Assembly: GCA_002399975.1 (NCBI GenBank) | Contig: DHER01000079.1 | Coordinates: forward strand, 1 to 43,558 | Length of the DNA: 43,558 nt | Direction of reading: 5' to 3' | Origin: Firmicutes bacterium UBA4845 | GTDB lineage: Bacteria; Bacillota; Clostridia; Tissierellales; Sedimentibacteraceae | Part shown: positions 26,183-33,396 of the stretch, piece after piece | Layout of the letters: each line of letters begins with the position of its first letter | Numbering within the stretch: the stretch's first letter is position 1 | Position numbers and translations under genes: made by a program | Notes under the pieces: model-generated | The model's database searches: none | Seen by the model: the letters and a program-made list of their open reading frames with translations, nothing else | Told to the model about the DNA's origin: nothing

Positions 26183-27119
26183 ATTAAAAAAATCACTTAT
26201 TTTCGGGCTTGCCGTTTGCATGGCTTTAGCAGCCACAGCATGCCAAGATAAGGGAACTGATGCAGTTGAAGAAGGTGTAAAAGCCAAGGTTAATGACAAG
26301 GTAATAACACAAGAAGAGTATGATAAACAATTGTCTTTTTATAAAAAAGTTGCAGAAACACAGTATGGTGAAGGTGCATGGGACATGAAAGTTGCCGAAG
26401 GTCAGACTATTGGGAATTATTACGAAAGTACTCTATTAGATCAATTGATTTCGGATCTTGTGTTAGTTGATGCAGCCGAAAAAGAAGGAATTAAAGTTAC
26501 AGACGAAGAGCTTGACGGTGAATTGCAGGAATTTAAGTCATATATGGAAACAGATGATAAATATAAACAGTTCCTGGAAAGCTATGGAATGAATGAAGAT
26601 TATTTAAAAGAATCATTACGAAAAGAATATGTAATTAATCATTACTTGTCATCTAAAATAGAAAATCTTGAGCCAGCCGACGAGGAACTTCAAACATTGT
26701 TTAATAGTTTAAAAATGAATGAAAGTGTACGGGCAAGCCACATATTGGTTAAAACGGAAGACGAGGCAAAAAATGTTATCGACAGGCTTAACAAAGGAGA
26801 AAGTTTTGAAGACCTGGCAACAGAATTATCAATAGATACTGCAAGTAAAGATAAAGGCGGGGATTTAGATTATTTTAGCTATTCTGAAATGGTACAGCCT
26901 TTTTCCGATGCGGCGTTTTCTATGGAAGCAGGACAAATAAGCGAGCCTGTTAAATCTGAATTTGGTTACCATATAATTAAAGTAACTGATAAAAAAGTTG
27001 ACGATACAGTTACTTTAGAAACAAAAAAAGATGAATTGACTAAGTACTATAAATCGCTTAAATATCAAGAATTGTTAAATAAACTAATAAGTGAAGCTAA
27101 TATTACAAAAGATGAATAA
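26175..27119 (+). CDS. PrsA/SurA-like peptidyl-prolyl isomerase lipoprotein
   Basis: This 314-residue extracytoplasmic foldase has a lipoprotein signal (MIKLKKSLIFGLAVCMALAA, with lipid cysteine Cys23 in TAC). A SurA_N-like helical chaperone region follows (about 40-170). The parvulin rotamase domain is at about 185-280 (VRASHILVKTEDEAKNVIDR, FEDLATELSIDTAS, GGDLDYFSYSEMV, FGYHIIKVTD). A Lys-rich tail completes the chaperone lobe. RBS GGAGGG (about 26164-26169) is upstream, and the start overlaps mfd by eight bases, so it belongs to the same operon. It sits between mfd and spoVT. B. subtilis places fin between pth and mfd and has no prsA here. Confidence 0.92.
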   Translation: MIKLKKSLIFGLAVCMALAATACQDKGTDAVEEGVKAKVNDKVITQEEYDKQLSFYKKVAETQYGEGAWDMKVAEGQTIGNYYESTLLDQLISDLVLVDAAEKEGIKVTDEELDGELQEFKSYMETDDKYKQFLESYGMNEDYLKESLRKEYVINHYLSSKIENLEPADEELQTLFNSLKMNESVRASHILVKTEDEAKNVIDRLNKGESFEDLATELSIDTASKDKGGDLDYFSYSEMVQPFSDAAFSMEAGQISEPVKSEFGYHIIKVTDKKVDDTVTLETKKDELTKYYKSLKYQELLNKLISEANITKDE

Positions 27120-27289
27120 TGTTATAAAATGTAAAAAGATGTTGCTATTCATAAAAATATCTTTTATAATATGTATGATATTTCCAATAATATCCCTTAG
27201 TTAATTAGGATAAAATCTATTAAAGTGTAAATAATAGAAAATATTAAAAGAAATGTCATATAAAAATTTGCAATTGGAGGAACATAAGA

Positions 27290-27841
27290 ATGAAAGCAAC
27301 TGGAATTGTCAGAAGAATTGATGACCTGGGAAGAGTTGTTATCCCTAAGGAAATTAGACGAACATTAAGAATCAGAGAAGGAGATCCATTAGAAATATTT
27401 ACTGATAGAGAAGGAGAAATAATTCTAAAGAAATATTCTCCTATAGGAGAATTAACTGAATTTTCAGGAGAATATGTTGAATCCTTGTTTGATACAACAA
27501 GACATATTGCAATAATAACTGATCGTGATGGCGTAATAGCCGTATCAGGAGGTTCAAAAAAAGACTACACTGAAAAGAGATTGAGTCCCGAGCTTGAAAA
27601 AATAATAGAAAATAGAGAGCCATATACAACAAATTCAAATACTAAGCCTGTAAGAATTACGGCAAATGAATTTAATCCTGATAATTATGTAAGCCAGGTT
27701 ATAGCTCCCATATTGGTTCATGGTGACCCTATAGGCTCAGTTATGCTTTTATCAAAGGAAAAGGGAGCAAGGATGTCCGAAGTCGAAGAAAAACTTGTAA
27801 AGACAGCAAGCATATTTTTATCAAGGCAAATGGAGAACTGA
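27290..27841 (+). CDS. spoVT: Stage V sporulation regulator SpoVT
   Basis: This 183-residue DNA-binding regulator acts in the late forespore. The N-terminal AbrB-type swapped-hairpin domain reads MKATGIVRRIDDLGRVVIPK, EIRRTLRIREGDPLEIF. The C-terminal GAF-like domain (about 60-180) contains the family blocks HIAIITDRDGVIAVSGGSKK and GDPIGSVMLLSK. It is full length (178 in B. subtilis). TTGGAGG is upstream of ATG. The gene stands alone, 170 bases after prsA. Orthologues are read by sigma-G, but I could not find a convincing sigma-G promoter in the gap. Confidence 0.96.
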   Translation: MKATGIVRRIDDLGRVVIPKEIRRTLRIREGDPLEIFTDREGEIILKKYSPIGELTEFSGEYVESLFDTTRHIAIITDRDGVIAVSGGSKKDYTEKRLSPELEKIIENREPYTTNSNTKPVRITANEFNPDNYVSQVIAPILVHGDPIGSVMLLSKEKGARMSEVEEKLVKTASIFLSRQMEN

Positions 27842-27898
27842 GAAGGTTAAATATTATAATATATTTTAAACACATTGAATAATTTGAGGACTGGTGTT

Positions 27899-27926
27899 TT
27901 GAGGCTTTTTTAAAAGCCTCAAGATT
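27899..27926 (+). terminator. Hairpin terminator after spoVT
   Basis: TTGAGGCTTT (27899-27908) pairs with AAAGCCTCAA (27913-27922) around TTTA, then GATTTT. It has a strong stem and a short U-tract. Confidence 0.6.
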
Positions 27927-28008
27927 TTCGTTCTCATTTTTTATGATGTTTTTATGATTAACATTTCCAGGCATTTGTGCAGACTATATAGAAACGGAGA
28001 GTATTTAT

Positions 28009-29076
28009 ATGAGTTATAGGATATTGGCGATAAACCCGGGATCAACTTCAACAAAAATTTCATTATACGAAGATGAAAAAGAAATTTTTACAAAAAAATT
28101 AGAACACCCATTGAATATAATAGAAAAATTTGACAGTGTAAAAAATCAGCTTCAAATGAGAAAAGATATTGTTGTGGCTTCTCTGGAAGAAAATAATGTT
28201 GACATAAAAAAATTGTCAGCCGTTGTGGCTAGAGGAGGAATGCTTCCTCCGGTTAAGCCTGGGGCATATGTAATTAACGAACTTATGATTGATAGAGTTG
28301 AAAATCGTCCTATTATGGAGCATGCTTCTAACCTTGCGGCTCCCATAGCATATGACATAGCCCAAAAAGCAGGCATACCGGCGTACATATATGACTCTGT
28401 TATGGCAGACGAACTTACTGATATTGCACGCCTGTCGGGAATGCCTGAGATTCCCAGAATAAGCTCAAGCCATGTTTTGAATACGAGAGCCATGGCTATG
28501 AAGGCTGCAAATGAACGTGGCAGGAAATATGAGGATATGAATATTATTGTGGCGCATTTAGGTGGCGGCATATCTATTAATTTACATGAAAAAGGAAGAA
28601 TAACTGATATAATTTCAGATGACGAAGGTCCCTTTTCTCCGGAGAGAGCCGGAAGAGTTCCGTGCAGGGAGCTAATAAATCTTTGCTATGAAGGAAAGTA
28701 TAATAGGGATACAATGCAGAGAAAATTAAGGGGAAATGGTGGACTTAGAGCATATTTGAACACAATTGATGCAAGAGAAGTTGAAAAAATGATTCATGAA
28801 GGCAGCAAAAAAGCAAAATTGGTGTATGAAGCCATGGCGTATCAGATTGCCAAAGGAATAGGAGAACTTTCTACAGTTACAGAAGGAAAAATTGATTTGA
28901 TTATTTTAACAGGAGGAATAGCATATTCAAAAATGCTTACAGACTGTATATCAAAAAGGGTTAGTTTTATTGCCTCTGTTGAAGTACTTGCAGGTGAAAA
29001 TGAAATGGAATCCCTTGCTTTCGGTGCCTTGAGAGTACTAAGAGGCGAGGAAAGAGCAAGAGAATATAGAGAATAA
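28009..29076 (+). CDS. buk: Butyrate kinase
   Basis: This 355-residue acetokinase-family (ASKHA) enzyme forms ATP from butyryl-phosphate or another branched or short acyl-phosphate. Motifs are NPGSTSTKISLYEDEKEIF at the N-terminus (phosphate 1), VARGGMLPPVKPGAY, the catalytic block NIIVAHLGGGISINLHEKGR (phosphate 2) and LIILTGGIAYSKML (adenosine). Length and blocks match Buk rather than acetate kinase. There is no adjacent ptb: the only acyl-phosphate-forming enzyme here is pta, 17 kb upstream. Start ATG 28009 follows GGAGAG. No partner gene overlaps it, and it converges on the WYL regulator. Confidence 0.95.
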   Translation: MSYRILAINPGSTSTKISLYEDEKEIFTKKLEHPLNIIEKFDSVKNQLQMRKDIVVASLEENNVDIKKLSAVVARGGMLPPVKPGAYVINELMIDRVENRPIMEHASNLAAPIAYDIAQKAGIPAYIYDSVMADELTDIARLSGMPEIPRISSSHVLNTRAMAMKAANERGRKYEDMNIIVAHLGGGISINLHEKGRITDIISDDEGPFSPERAGRVPCRELINLCYEGKYNRDTMQRKLRGNGGLRAYLNTIDAREVEKMIHEGSKKAKLVYEAMAYQIAKGIGELSTVTEGKIDLIILTGGIAYSKMLTDCISKRVSFIASVEVLAGENEMESLAFGALRVLRGEERAREYRE

Positions 29077-29120
29077 GGTCATAAAAGAAACGGACTATAT
29101 TGATCCGAGTATTAGAGCGA

Positions 29121-30110
29121 TTAATGATTATTTACGCTATGATAGTTACTTTTAACCTTATTGATATATTCAACAAACTTATCTCTGACGTGCTCAGGAT
29201 ATAAAATTTCGGCATTGTTTCCGAATTGGAAGATCCAGCCCCAGAAAGTCGGGCTTATTTCAACTTCAAGAACTGCCATAAAACTGTCTTTGTTCACTTT
29301 TTGAATTATAGTGTTTTTGCCGAAACGATTCAGCACAACTCCCAGCAGTGAGTTATCAAATTTTATTCTAATGTTTTCCTCTTCACCGCCGAACATGCTG
29401 AATACTTTCTTTGTGTATTCAGCTATGTTTATTTCTGCATCATGAGATTTTATTTCCAAAATTTCTATATCTTCCATTTTATCAACTCTAAAATGAGTTA
29501 TGTTATTGTATTTTTCATAGTATGATATCATGTAGTAGTTTTCATCATCCCATGTAAGAGCGTACGGACTGGCAATATACCTGCCGCCGTTGTTTCGGTA
29601 TCTCTTTTTCTTATAGATTGTATATTCAAAATACTTAAATGATATTTGTTTTTTATTACTGATGGCCTGGTGGATCACATCAACATTATAATAAATTTTT
29701 TCATTTAGCGTTTTAACCCTTCCGGCTACGTAAACTTGACGGCTCAGCTGCTTTGCTTCATAAATACTTGTTAAGCTGCCTATTTTCTTAATCAATTCTC
29801 TTGATTTCTTTTCTGTTATGAATTTTGAGGATGCTACTGCATCAGCCAAAAGCTTCAGCTCAGCCAGTTCAAATTGCCTTGCATTAACGTAATAGCCGTA
29901 GGCTTTTGATTTTATGCATTCTATATCTATGCCAAATTTTCTTAGGGATTCAATATCATCATAAATACTTTTACGTTCGGCTTTAATATCGTATTTTTTT
30001 AGTTCCTGTATCATTTCAGAAACTGTTAGTGTGTGGTATGTATCTGTTTGTTCCATCATTGTCTTTAATAAATATAAAAGTTTTAATTTTTGATTAGGGG
30101 ATTTTGGCAT
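29121..30110 (-). CDS. WYL-domain transcriptional regulator
   Basis: This 329-residue regulator has an N-terminal winged helix (residues about 1-65, KLKLLYLLKTMMEQTDTYHT, ELKKYDIKAERKSIYDDIES). A central WYL domain spans about residues 140-230 (SNKKQISFKYFEY, then IASPYALTWDDENYYMISYY, where the usual W-Y-L is degenerate as NYYMISY). A C-terminal WCX-like dimer domain follows (about 245-320). WYL proteins sense nucleic acid or small ligands and often control DNA-damage or phage-defence genes. RBS AAAGGAG is on the minus strand. It is divergent from a translesion polymerase 347 bases away, making that gene the likely target (inference). Confidence 0.88.
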   Translation of the reverse strand: MPKSPNQKLKLLYLLKTMMEQTDTYHTLTVSEMIQELKKYDIKAERKSIYDDIESLRKFGIDIECIKSKAYGYYVNARQFELAELKLLADAVASSKFITEKKSRELIKKIGSLTSIYEAKQLSRQVYVAGRVKTLNEKIYYNVDVIHQAISNKKQISFKYFEYTIYKKKRYRNNGGRYIASPYALTWDDENYYMISYYEKYNNITHFRVDKMEDIEILEIKSHDAEINIAEYTKKVFSMFGGEEENIRIKFDNSLLGVVLNRFGKNTIIQKVNKDSFMAVLEVEISPTFWGWIFQFGNNAEILYPEHVRDKFVEYINKVKSNYHSVNNH

Positions 30111-30457
30111 AAAATATTACTCCTTTAATCTAATTAATTTACTGGCGTGTATTTCTTTCGTTTCTTATAAATATTATAGATTATAAAGTGTACTATAAAA
30201 TAGTCAATAAAAAATTAAATTACTTATATAGTTTATCAGATGTTTATCTTTTTTTCAATTATCTGTTTATTTATTTCACAGCACTTGAAGTTACAAAAAA
30301 AATATTATATTGTAGATATAGGAATTAACAGGCTATCAAATTGTATCAAACAGATAAATATCATTGAGTTTATTCTTAATAAATCATAAGAATATAGAAA
30401 TCTTGTTAGGAGGATATACTGTTAATGTGGAATTAATAACAAAAAGGAGGTTTAGTT
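30111..30457. other. Divergent intergenic region with repeated GTTTATC/T motifs
   Basis: This 347-base AT-rich region lies between the WYL regulator (minus) and the Y-family polymerase (plus). It has no ORF with a ribosome binding site and no LexA box of the Bacillus CGAAC-N4-GTTCG kind. It contains an exact 10-bp inverted repeat, TTATCTGTTT (30259-30268) and AAACAGATAA (30348-30357). GTTTATC also occurs at 30231 and 30242, 11 bases apart. These could be operator half-sites, but the AT-richness makes chance repeats likely. Confidence 0.4.
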
Positions 30458-31987
30458 ATGTCATCAGAAAATCGAACTTATATTGCAATTGATCTGAAGT
30501 CATTCTATGCCTCTGTAGAGTGCATAGATCGGGGACTTGATCCGTTGAACACCAATCTTGTGGTTGCAGATGCAAGCCGTACTGAAAAAACGATTTGCCT
30601 TGCAGTCTCTCCTTCTCTTAAATCTTATGGTATTTCAGGCAGGTCAAGACTTTTTGAAGTAGTGCAAAGGGTTAAAGAAGTAAATAGTCGGCGCCGAAGC
30701 AAAATTCCGGAACATATTTTTTCCGGAGAATCTGTAAATAATATAGAATTAAAGTCAAATTTGTTTTTATCAATATCCTATATTACAGCTTTGCCCCGTA
30801 TGGCTCGTTACATGGAATACAGTACGAAGATTTACGACATATATCTAAAATACGTTGCTCCTGAGGATATTCATGTGTATTCTATTGATGAGGTTTTTAT
30901 TGATGTTACTAATTACCTTAGTACCTGGAAGCTGACTGCCCGTGAGTTTGCAATGAAGATGATTCAAGATGTATTAACAACGACAGGTATTACTGCTACA
31001 GCTGGAATTGGAACAAATTTGTATCTTTGTAAAGTAGCTATGGATATTGTGGCAAAGCATATTATACCGGATAAAAATGGTGTGAGAATTGCAGAACTGG
31101 ATGAAATGAATTATCGGCGTATGCTTTGGACGCATCGTCCACTTACTGATTTTTGGCGTGTTGGGAAAGGTTATGCAAAGAAGCTGGAAAAGCATGGCCT
31201 GTTTACAATGGGGGATATAGCAAGGTGCTCCATTGGTTCAAAATCAGGCTTATATAATGAAAATTTGCTTTATAAACTGTTTGGTGTGAATGCTGAGTTG
31301 CTGATTGATCACGCATGGGGTTGGGAGCCATGTACAATTGCAGATATTAAATCCTATAAACCCAGTACAAACAGTCTTGGTTCAGGCCAGGTGCTTCAGT
31401 GTCCATACACATTTGATAAAGCTAAATTGATCGTACTGGAAATGATAGATTTATTAGTGTTGGACCTAGTAGATAAAGGGCTTGTAACTAATCAGATCGT
31501 TCTTACCGTAGGGTATGACATAGAAAATATGAAGAGACCGGAAATATGCAGCCGGTACAAAGGTGTTGTTACTAAGGATTCCTACGGACGGAAGGTTCCT
31601 AAAAATGCCCATGGTACGGCAAATATTGACTGGTGGACTTCATCTACAAGATTGATTACAAATGCAGTTATGGAACTATATGATCGTATTGTAAATAAAA
31701 ATCTTTTGGTACGAAGAATTAATATTTCTGCAAATCATGTTGTTGATAAAGCAGGTATCGTGACAAAGGATGATAACGAGCAGTTAGACTTATTTACAGA
31801 CTATACTGCTGTTCAAAAAGAACGAGAACGAGAAAAAAAGTTCCTGGAGCGTGAGGAGCGAATGCAGCATGCGATTATTGACATTAAAAAGAAATTTGGG
31901 AAAAATTCAATTATAAAAGGTATGAATTTGGAGGAAGGCGCCACAACCCTTAAAAGAAATAAACAAATTGGCGGACATAAAGAATAA
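30458..31987 (+). CDS. Y-family translesion DNA polymerase (UmuC/UvrX-like)
   Basis: This 509-residue error-prone polymerase carries the catalytic carboxylates Asp12 (AIDLKSFYASVE) and Asp144/Glu145 (YSIDEVFIDV). Fingers/palm, thumb (HRPLTDFWRVGKGYAKKLEK, a helix-hairpin-helix) and a little-finger domain follow. A beta-clamp-binding motif QLDLF is at residues 442-446. It is longer than DinB/Pol IV and resembles the UvrX/YqjW group, which commonly pairs with YolD proteins as here. The start is ATG 30458 with AAAAAGGAGG upstream. No LexA operator is visible, and control by the divergent WYL regulator is possible. Confidence 0.92.
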   Translation: MSSENRTYIAIDLKSFYASVECIDRGLDPLNTNLVVADASRTEKTICLAVSPSLKSYGISGRSRLFEVVQRVKEVNSRRRSKIPEHIFSGESVNNIELKSNLFLSISYITALPRMARYMEYSTKIYDIYLKYVAPEDIHVYSIDEVFIDVTNYLSTWKLTAREFAMKMIQDVLTTTGITATAGIGTNLYLCKVAMDIVAKHIIPDKNGVRIAELDEMNYRRMLWTHRPLTDFWRVGKGYAKKLEKHGLFTMGDIARCSIGSKSGLYNENLLYKLFGVNAELLIDHAWGWEPCTIADIKSYKPSTNSLGSGQVLQCPYTFDKAKLIVLEMIDLLVLDLVDKGLVTNQIVLTVGYDIENMKRPEICSRYKGVVTKDSYGRKVPKNAHGTANIDWWTSSTRLITNAVMELYDRIVNKNLLVRRINISANHVVDKAGIVTKDDNEQLDLFTDYTAVQKEREREKKFLEREERMQHAIIDIKKKFGKNSIIKGMNLEEGATTLKRNKQIGGHKE

Positions 31988-32016
31988 GATTTGACTTTAT
32001 CATAAGGAGGTTTGAT

Positions 32017-32454
32017 ATGGGCAAACGAAGGAATAACTCACATCGTTACAATGATATAATTTCTCTGCCGCATCATGTTTCATCTTCACATACACATATG
32101 CCTGTACCTGACAGGGCGGCACAGTTTTCACCGTTTTCAGCTTTGAACGGATACTATGATGCAATTAATGAAACAGCAAGATTGACCAATGAAAGAGTGA
32201 TATTGGATGAAAACTGTAAAAAAATTTTAAATGAAAAACTTATAGTGATACAAGAAAGGTTGAATGAGCGTCCGGTGGTTGTGATTACTTACTTCAAACC
32301 TGATAAGCACAAAAGCGGCGGAGAATATGTTACTTTAACAGGCAACGTCAAGAAAATTGATCAATATGAAGGTATTGCAATCATGGTGGACGGAAGCAAA
32401 ATTCTTTTGAAAGATATAATTGGTTTAGAGATTAAAGGAGACAGGCAGGAATGA
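32017..32454 (+). CDS. YolD-like protein
   Basis: This 145-residue protein belongs to the YolD-like family, small partners of UvrX/UmuC polymerases in Firmicutes and plausibly UmuD-like accessory factors. Recognisable parts are PDRAAQFSPFSALNGYYDAI (residues about 31-50) and the beta-rich C-terminal half ending with GNVKKIDQYEGIAIMVDGSK and KILLKDIIGLEI. AAGGAGG is upstream of ATG 32017, 29 bases after the polymerase gene, so cotranscription is likely. Its stop overlaps a 23-codon ORF. Confidence 0.88.
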   Translation: MGKRRNNSHRYNDIISLPHHVSSSHTHMPVPDRAAQFSPFSALNGYYDAINETARLTNERVILDENCKKILNEKLIVIQERLNERPVVVITYFKPDKHKSGGEYVTLTGNVKKIDQYEGIAIMVDGSKILLKDIIGLEIKGDRQE

Positions 32455-32522
32455 TGAAGAAAAGATTAAACTTCTTCACGGATGGAATGATTGTAAAGAA
32501 AGAGTACTGGTTAATATTTTGA
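32451..32522 (+). CDS. Possible 23-residue micro-ORF coupled to the YolD gene
   Basis: The ORF ATG 32451 overlaps the yolD stop as ATGA, with AAAGGAG ten bases upstream and CAGGA closer. The peptide is MMKKRLNFFTDGMIVKKEYW plus LIF. I do not recognise it. It may be a coupled small protein, the stump of a lost gene, or chance. Only position and overlap support it. Confidence 0.3.
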   Translation: MMKKRLNFFTDGMIVKKEYWLIF

Positions 32523-32531
32523 AGGTTTGAA

Positions 32532-32560
32532 TTGCAAAGGACAAATAATTATAGTAAAAT
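32532..32560 (+). promoter_or_regulatory. Promoter of the small cysteine protein
   Basis: TTGCAA (32532-32537), a 17-base spacer, and TAAAAT (32555-32560), 34 bases before the start codon. Confidence 0.5.
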
Positions 32561-32594
32561 ATAGATAAATTATATAGAAAGAAGGAATACAGTT

Positions 32595-32954
32595 ATGGAT
32601 AAAAAGGTAATAAATTATACTGTTGAAAAAACACATGAATTAATGAATGCATCATCATGTTGCAGTGAGGCAAAAACAGCGGCTCAGGCCTGGCTGGATG
32701 CTGTTGGAACTGAAAAAGAAGCTGAAGAAACTAAAAAATATATTTATGAGCTTGAAGAAGACATTATGCCCATTGACGACTTAATTGGTTTTGCAGAATC
32801 TGATGCCGGGGCTCAGGTTTTTGGAGCAAATGCTGCTAAGAATGTTGCAGTACATGCAAAGGAAATCAAAGCTGCCGGAGCAAAATATTGTGATTGCCCG
32901 GCTTGTTCGGCTGCAGCAGCGATTCTCGAAAAGAAAGATGCTCTCTCATGCTGA
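32595..32954 (+). CDS. Conserved small cysteine protein of unknown function
   Basis: This 119-residue soluble, helical, alanine-rich protein has cysteines grouped as SSCC near residue 22 and CDCPAC near the C-terminus, plus a terminal Cys. The C-x-C-x-x-C pattern suggests metal binding or redox activity. I recall near-identical short clostridial proteins (HELMNASSCCSEAK, DIMPIDDLIGFAES) being listed as Hsp90-related, but nothing in the sequence resembles Hsp90, so I do not use that name. RBS AAAGAAGGAA is upstream, and the gene has its own promoter and no operon partner. Confidence 0.75.
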   Translation: MDKKVINYTVEKTHELMNASSCCSEAKTAAQAWLDAVGTEKEAEETKKYIYELEEDIMPIDDLIGFAESDAGAQVFGANAAKNVAVHAKEIKAAGAKYCDCPACSAAAAILEKKDALSC

Positions 32955-33039
32955 TTACCGATACCGCTTTGTTGAAGTTATCTCGCGTGTATGTATAAGT
33001 ATTTTTTTCAGGCCATCTATTTGGCCTGATTCCTATTAA

Positions 33040-33123
33040 TGCGGACGGGGGGACTTGAACCCCCACGAATTTAATATTCGCTAGCCCCTCAAGCTAGTGC
33101 GTCTGCCGTTCCGCCACGACCGC
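33040..33123 (-). tRNA. tRNA-Leu (anticodon GAG)
   Basis: An 84-base class II tRNA on the minus strand. The anticodon stem CTAGC/GCTAG encloses TTGAGGG, giving anticodon GAG (33088-33090). A long variable arm (CGAAT...ATTCG), a T arm GGGGG-TTCAAGT-CCCCC and discriminator A (33040) are present. CCA is not encoded. The acceptor stem has seven positions, with one U-U mismatch at 5-68 (bases 33119 and 33045). Confidence 0.95.
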
Positions 33124-33136
33124 ATGTTGCTTTATT

Positions 33137-33165
33137 ATTATAAAGTATTATCAGGATTTTGTAAA
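33137..33165 (-). promoter_or_regulatory. tRNA-Leu promoter
   Basis: On the minus strand, TTTACA (33165-33160), a 17-base spacer and TATAAT (33142-33137), 14 bases before the mature tRNA 5' end. Confidence 0.75.
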
Positions 33166-33215
33166 GGGAAATTTTAAAAACACCTTGCTATAAAGCTTAA
33201 TATCAATATTAGTCG

Positions 33216-33269
33216 ATTAATGTTAAAATGAATCAATAGGTTGCATTTTTCCATAATTAATGCTAAAAT
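33216..33269 (+). repeat. 14-bp direct repeat upstream of rnf
   Basis: ATTAATGTTAAAAT (33216-33229) and ATTAATGCTAAAAT (33256-33269) differ at one base and are 40 bases apart. The second is a promoter-like -10 (TGCTAAAAT) with TTGCAT 17 bases upstream (33241-33246). They may be tandem promoters or regulator sites. Confidence 0.5.
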
Positions 33270-33302
33270 TAAGTAAAATAATTAAAAAAAATAAAAAAAG
33301 TG

Positions 33303-33330
33303 TTGAAAGCTAAAAACAATCTGATATAAT
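33303..33330 (+). promoter_or_regulatory. Proximal promoter of the rnf operon
   Basis: TTGAAA (33303-33308), a 16-base spacer, and TATAAT (33325-33330). The start codon of rnfC is 66 bases downstream. Confidence 0.6.
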
Positions 33331-33396
33331 TTGTATTGTTTGATTATAAATAGCTTTATTTTATTGTGTTAAACAACTTAGAACAAGAGGTGAATT

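Noticed and set aside
27120..27289. Sigma-G promoter for spoVT
   Set aside because: Expected from Bacillus, but no sequence in the gap fits both boxes with proper spacing.
30111..30457. LexA operator in front of the Y-family polymerase
   Set aside because: No CGAAC-N4-GTTCG-like site is present. Only AT-rich repeats are seen.
33009..33028. CAGGCCA/TGGCCTG hairpin between the cysteine protein and tRNA-Leu
   Set aside because: The T run precedes the stem on the plus strand and A's follow it on the minus strand, so it is not a terminator in either direction.
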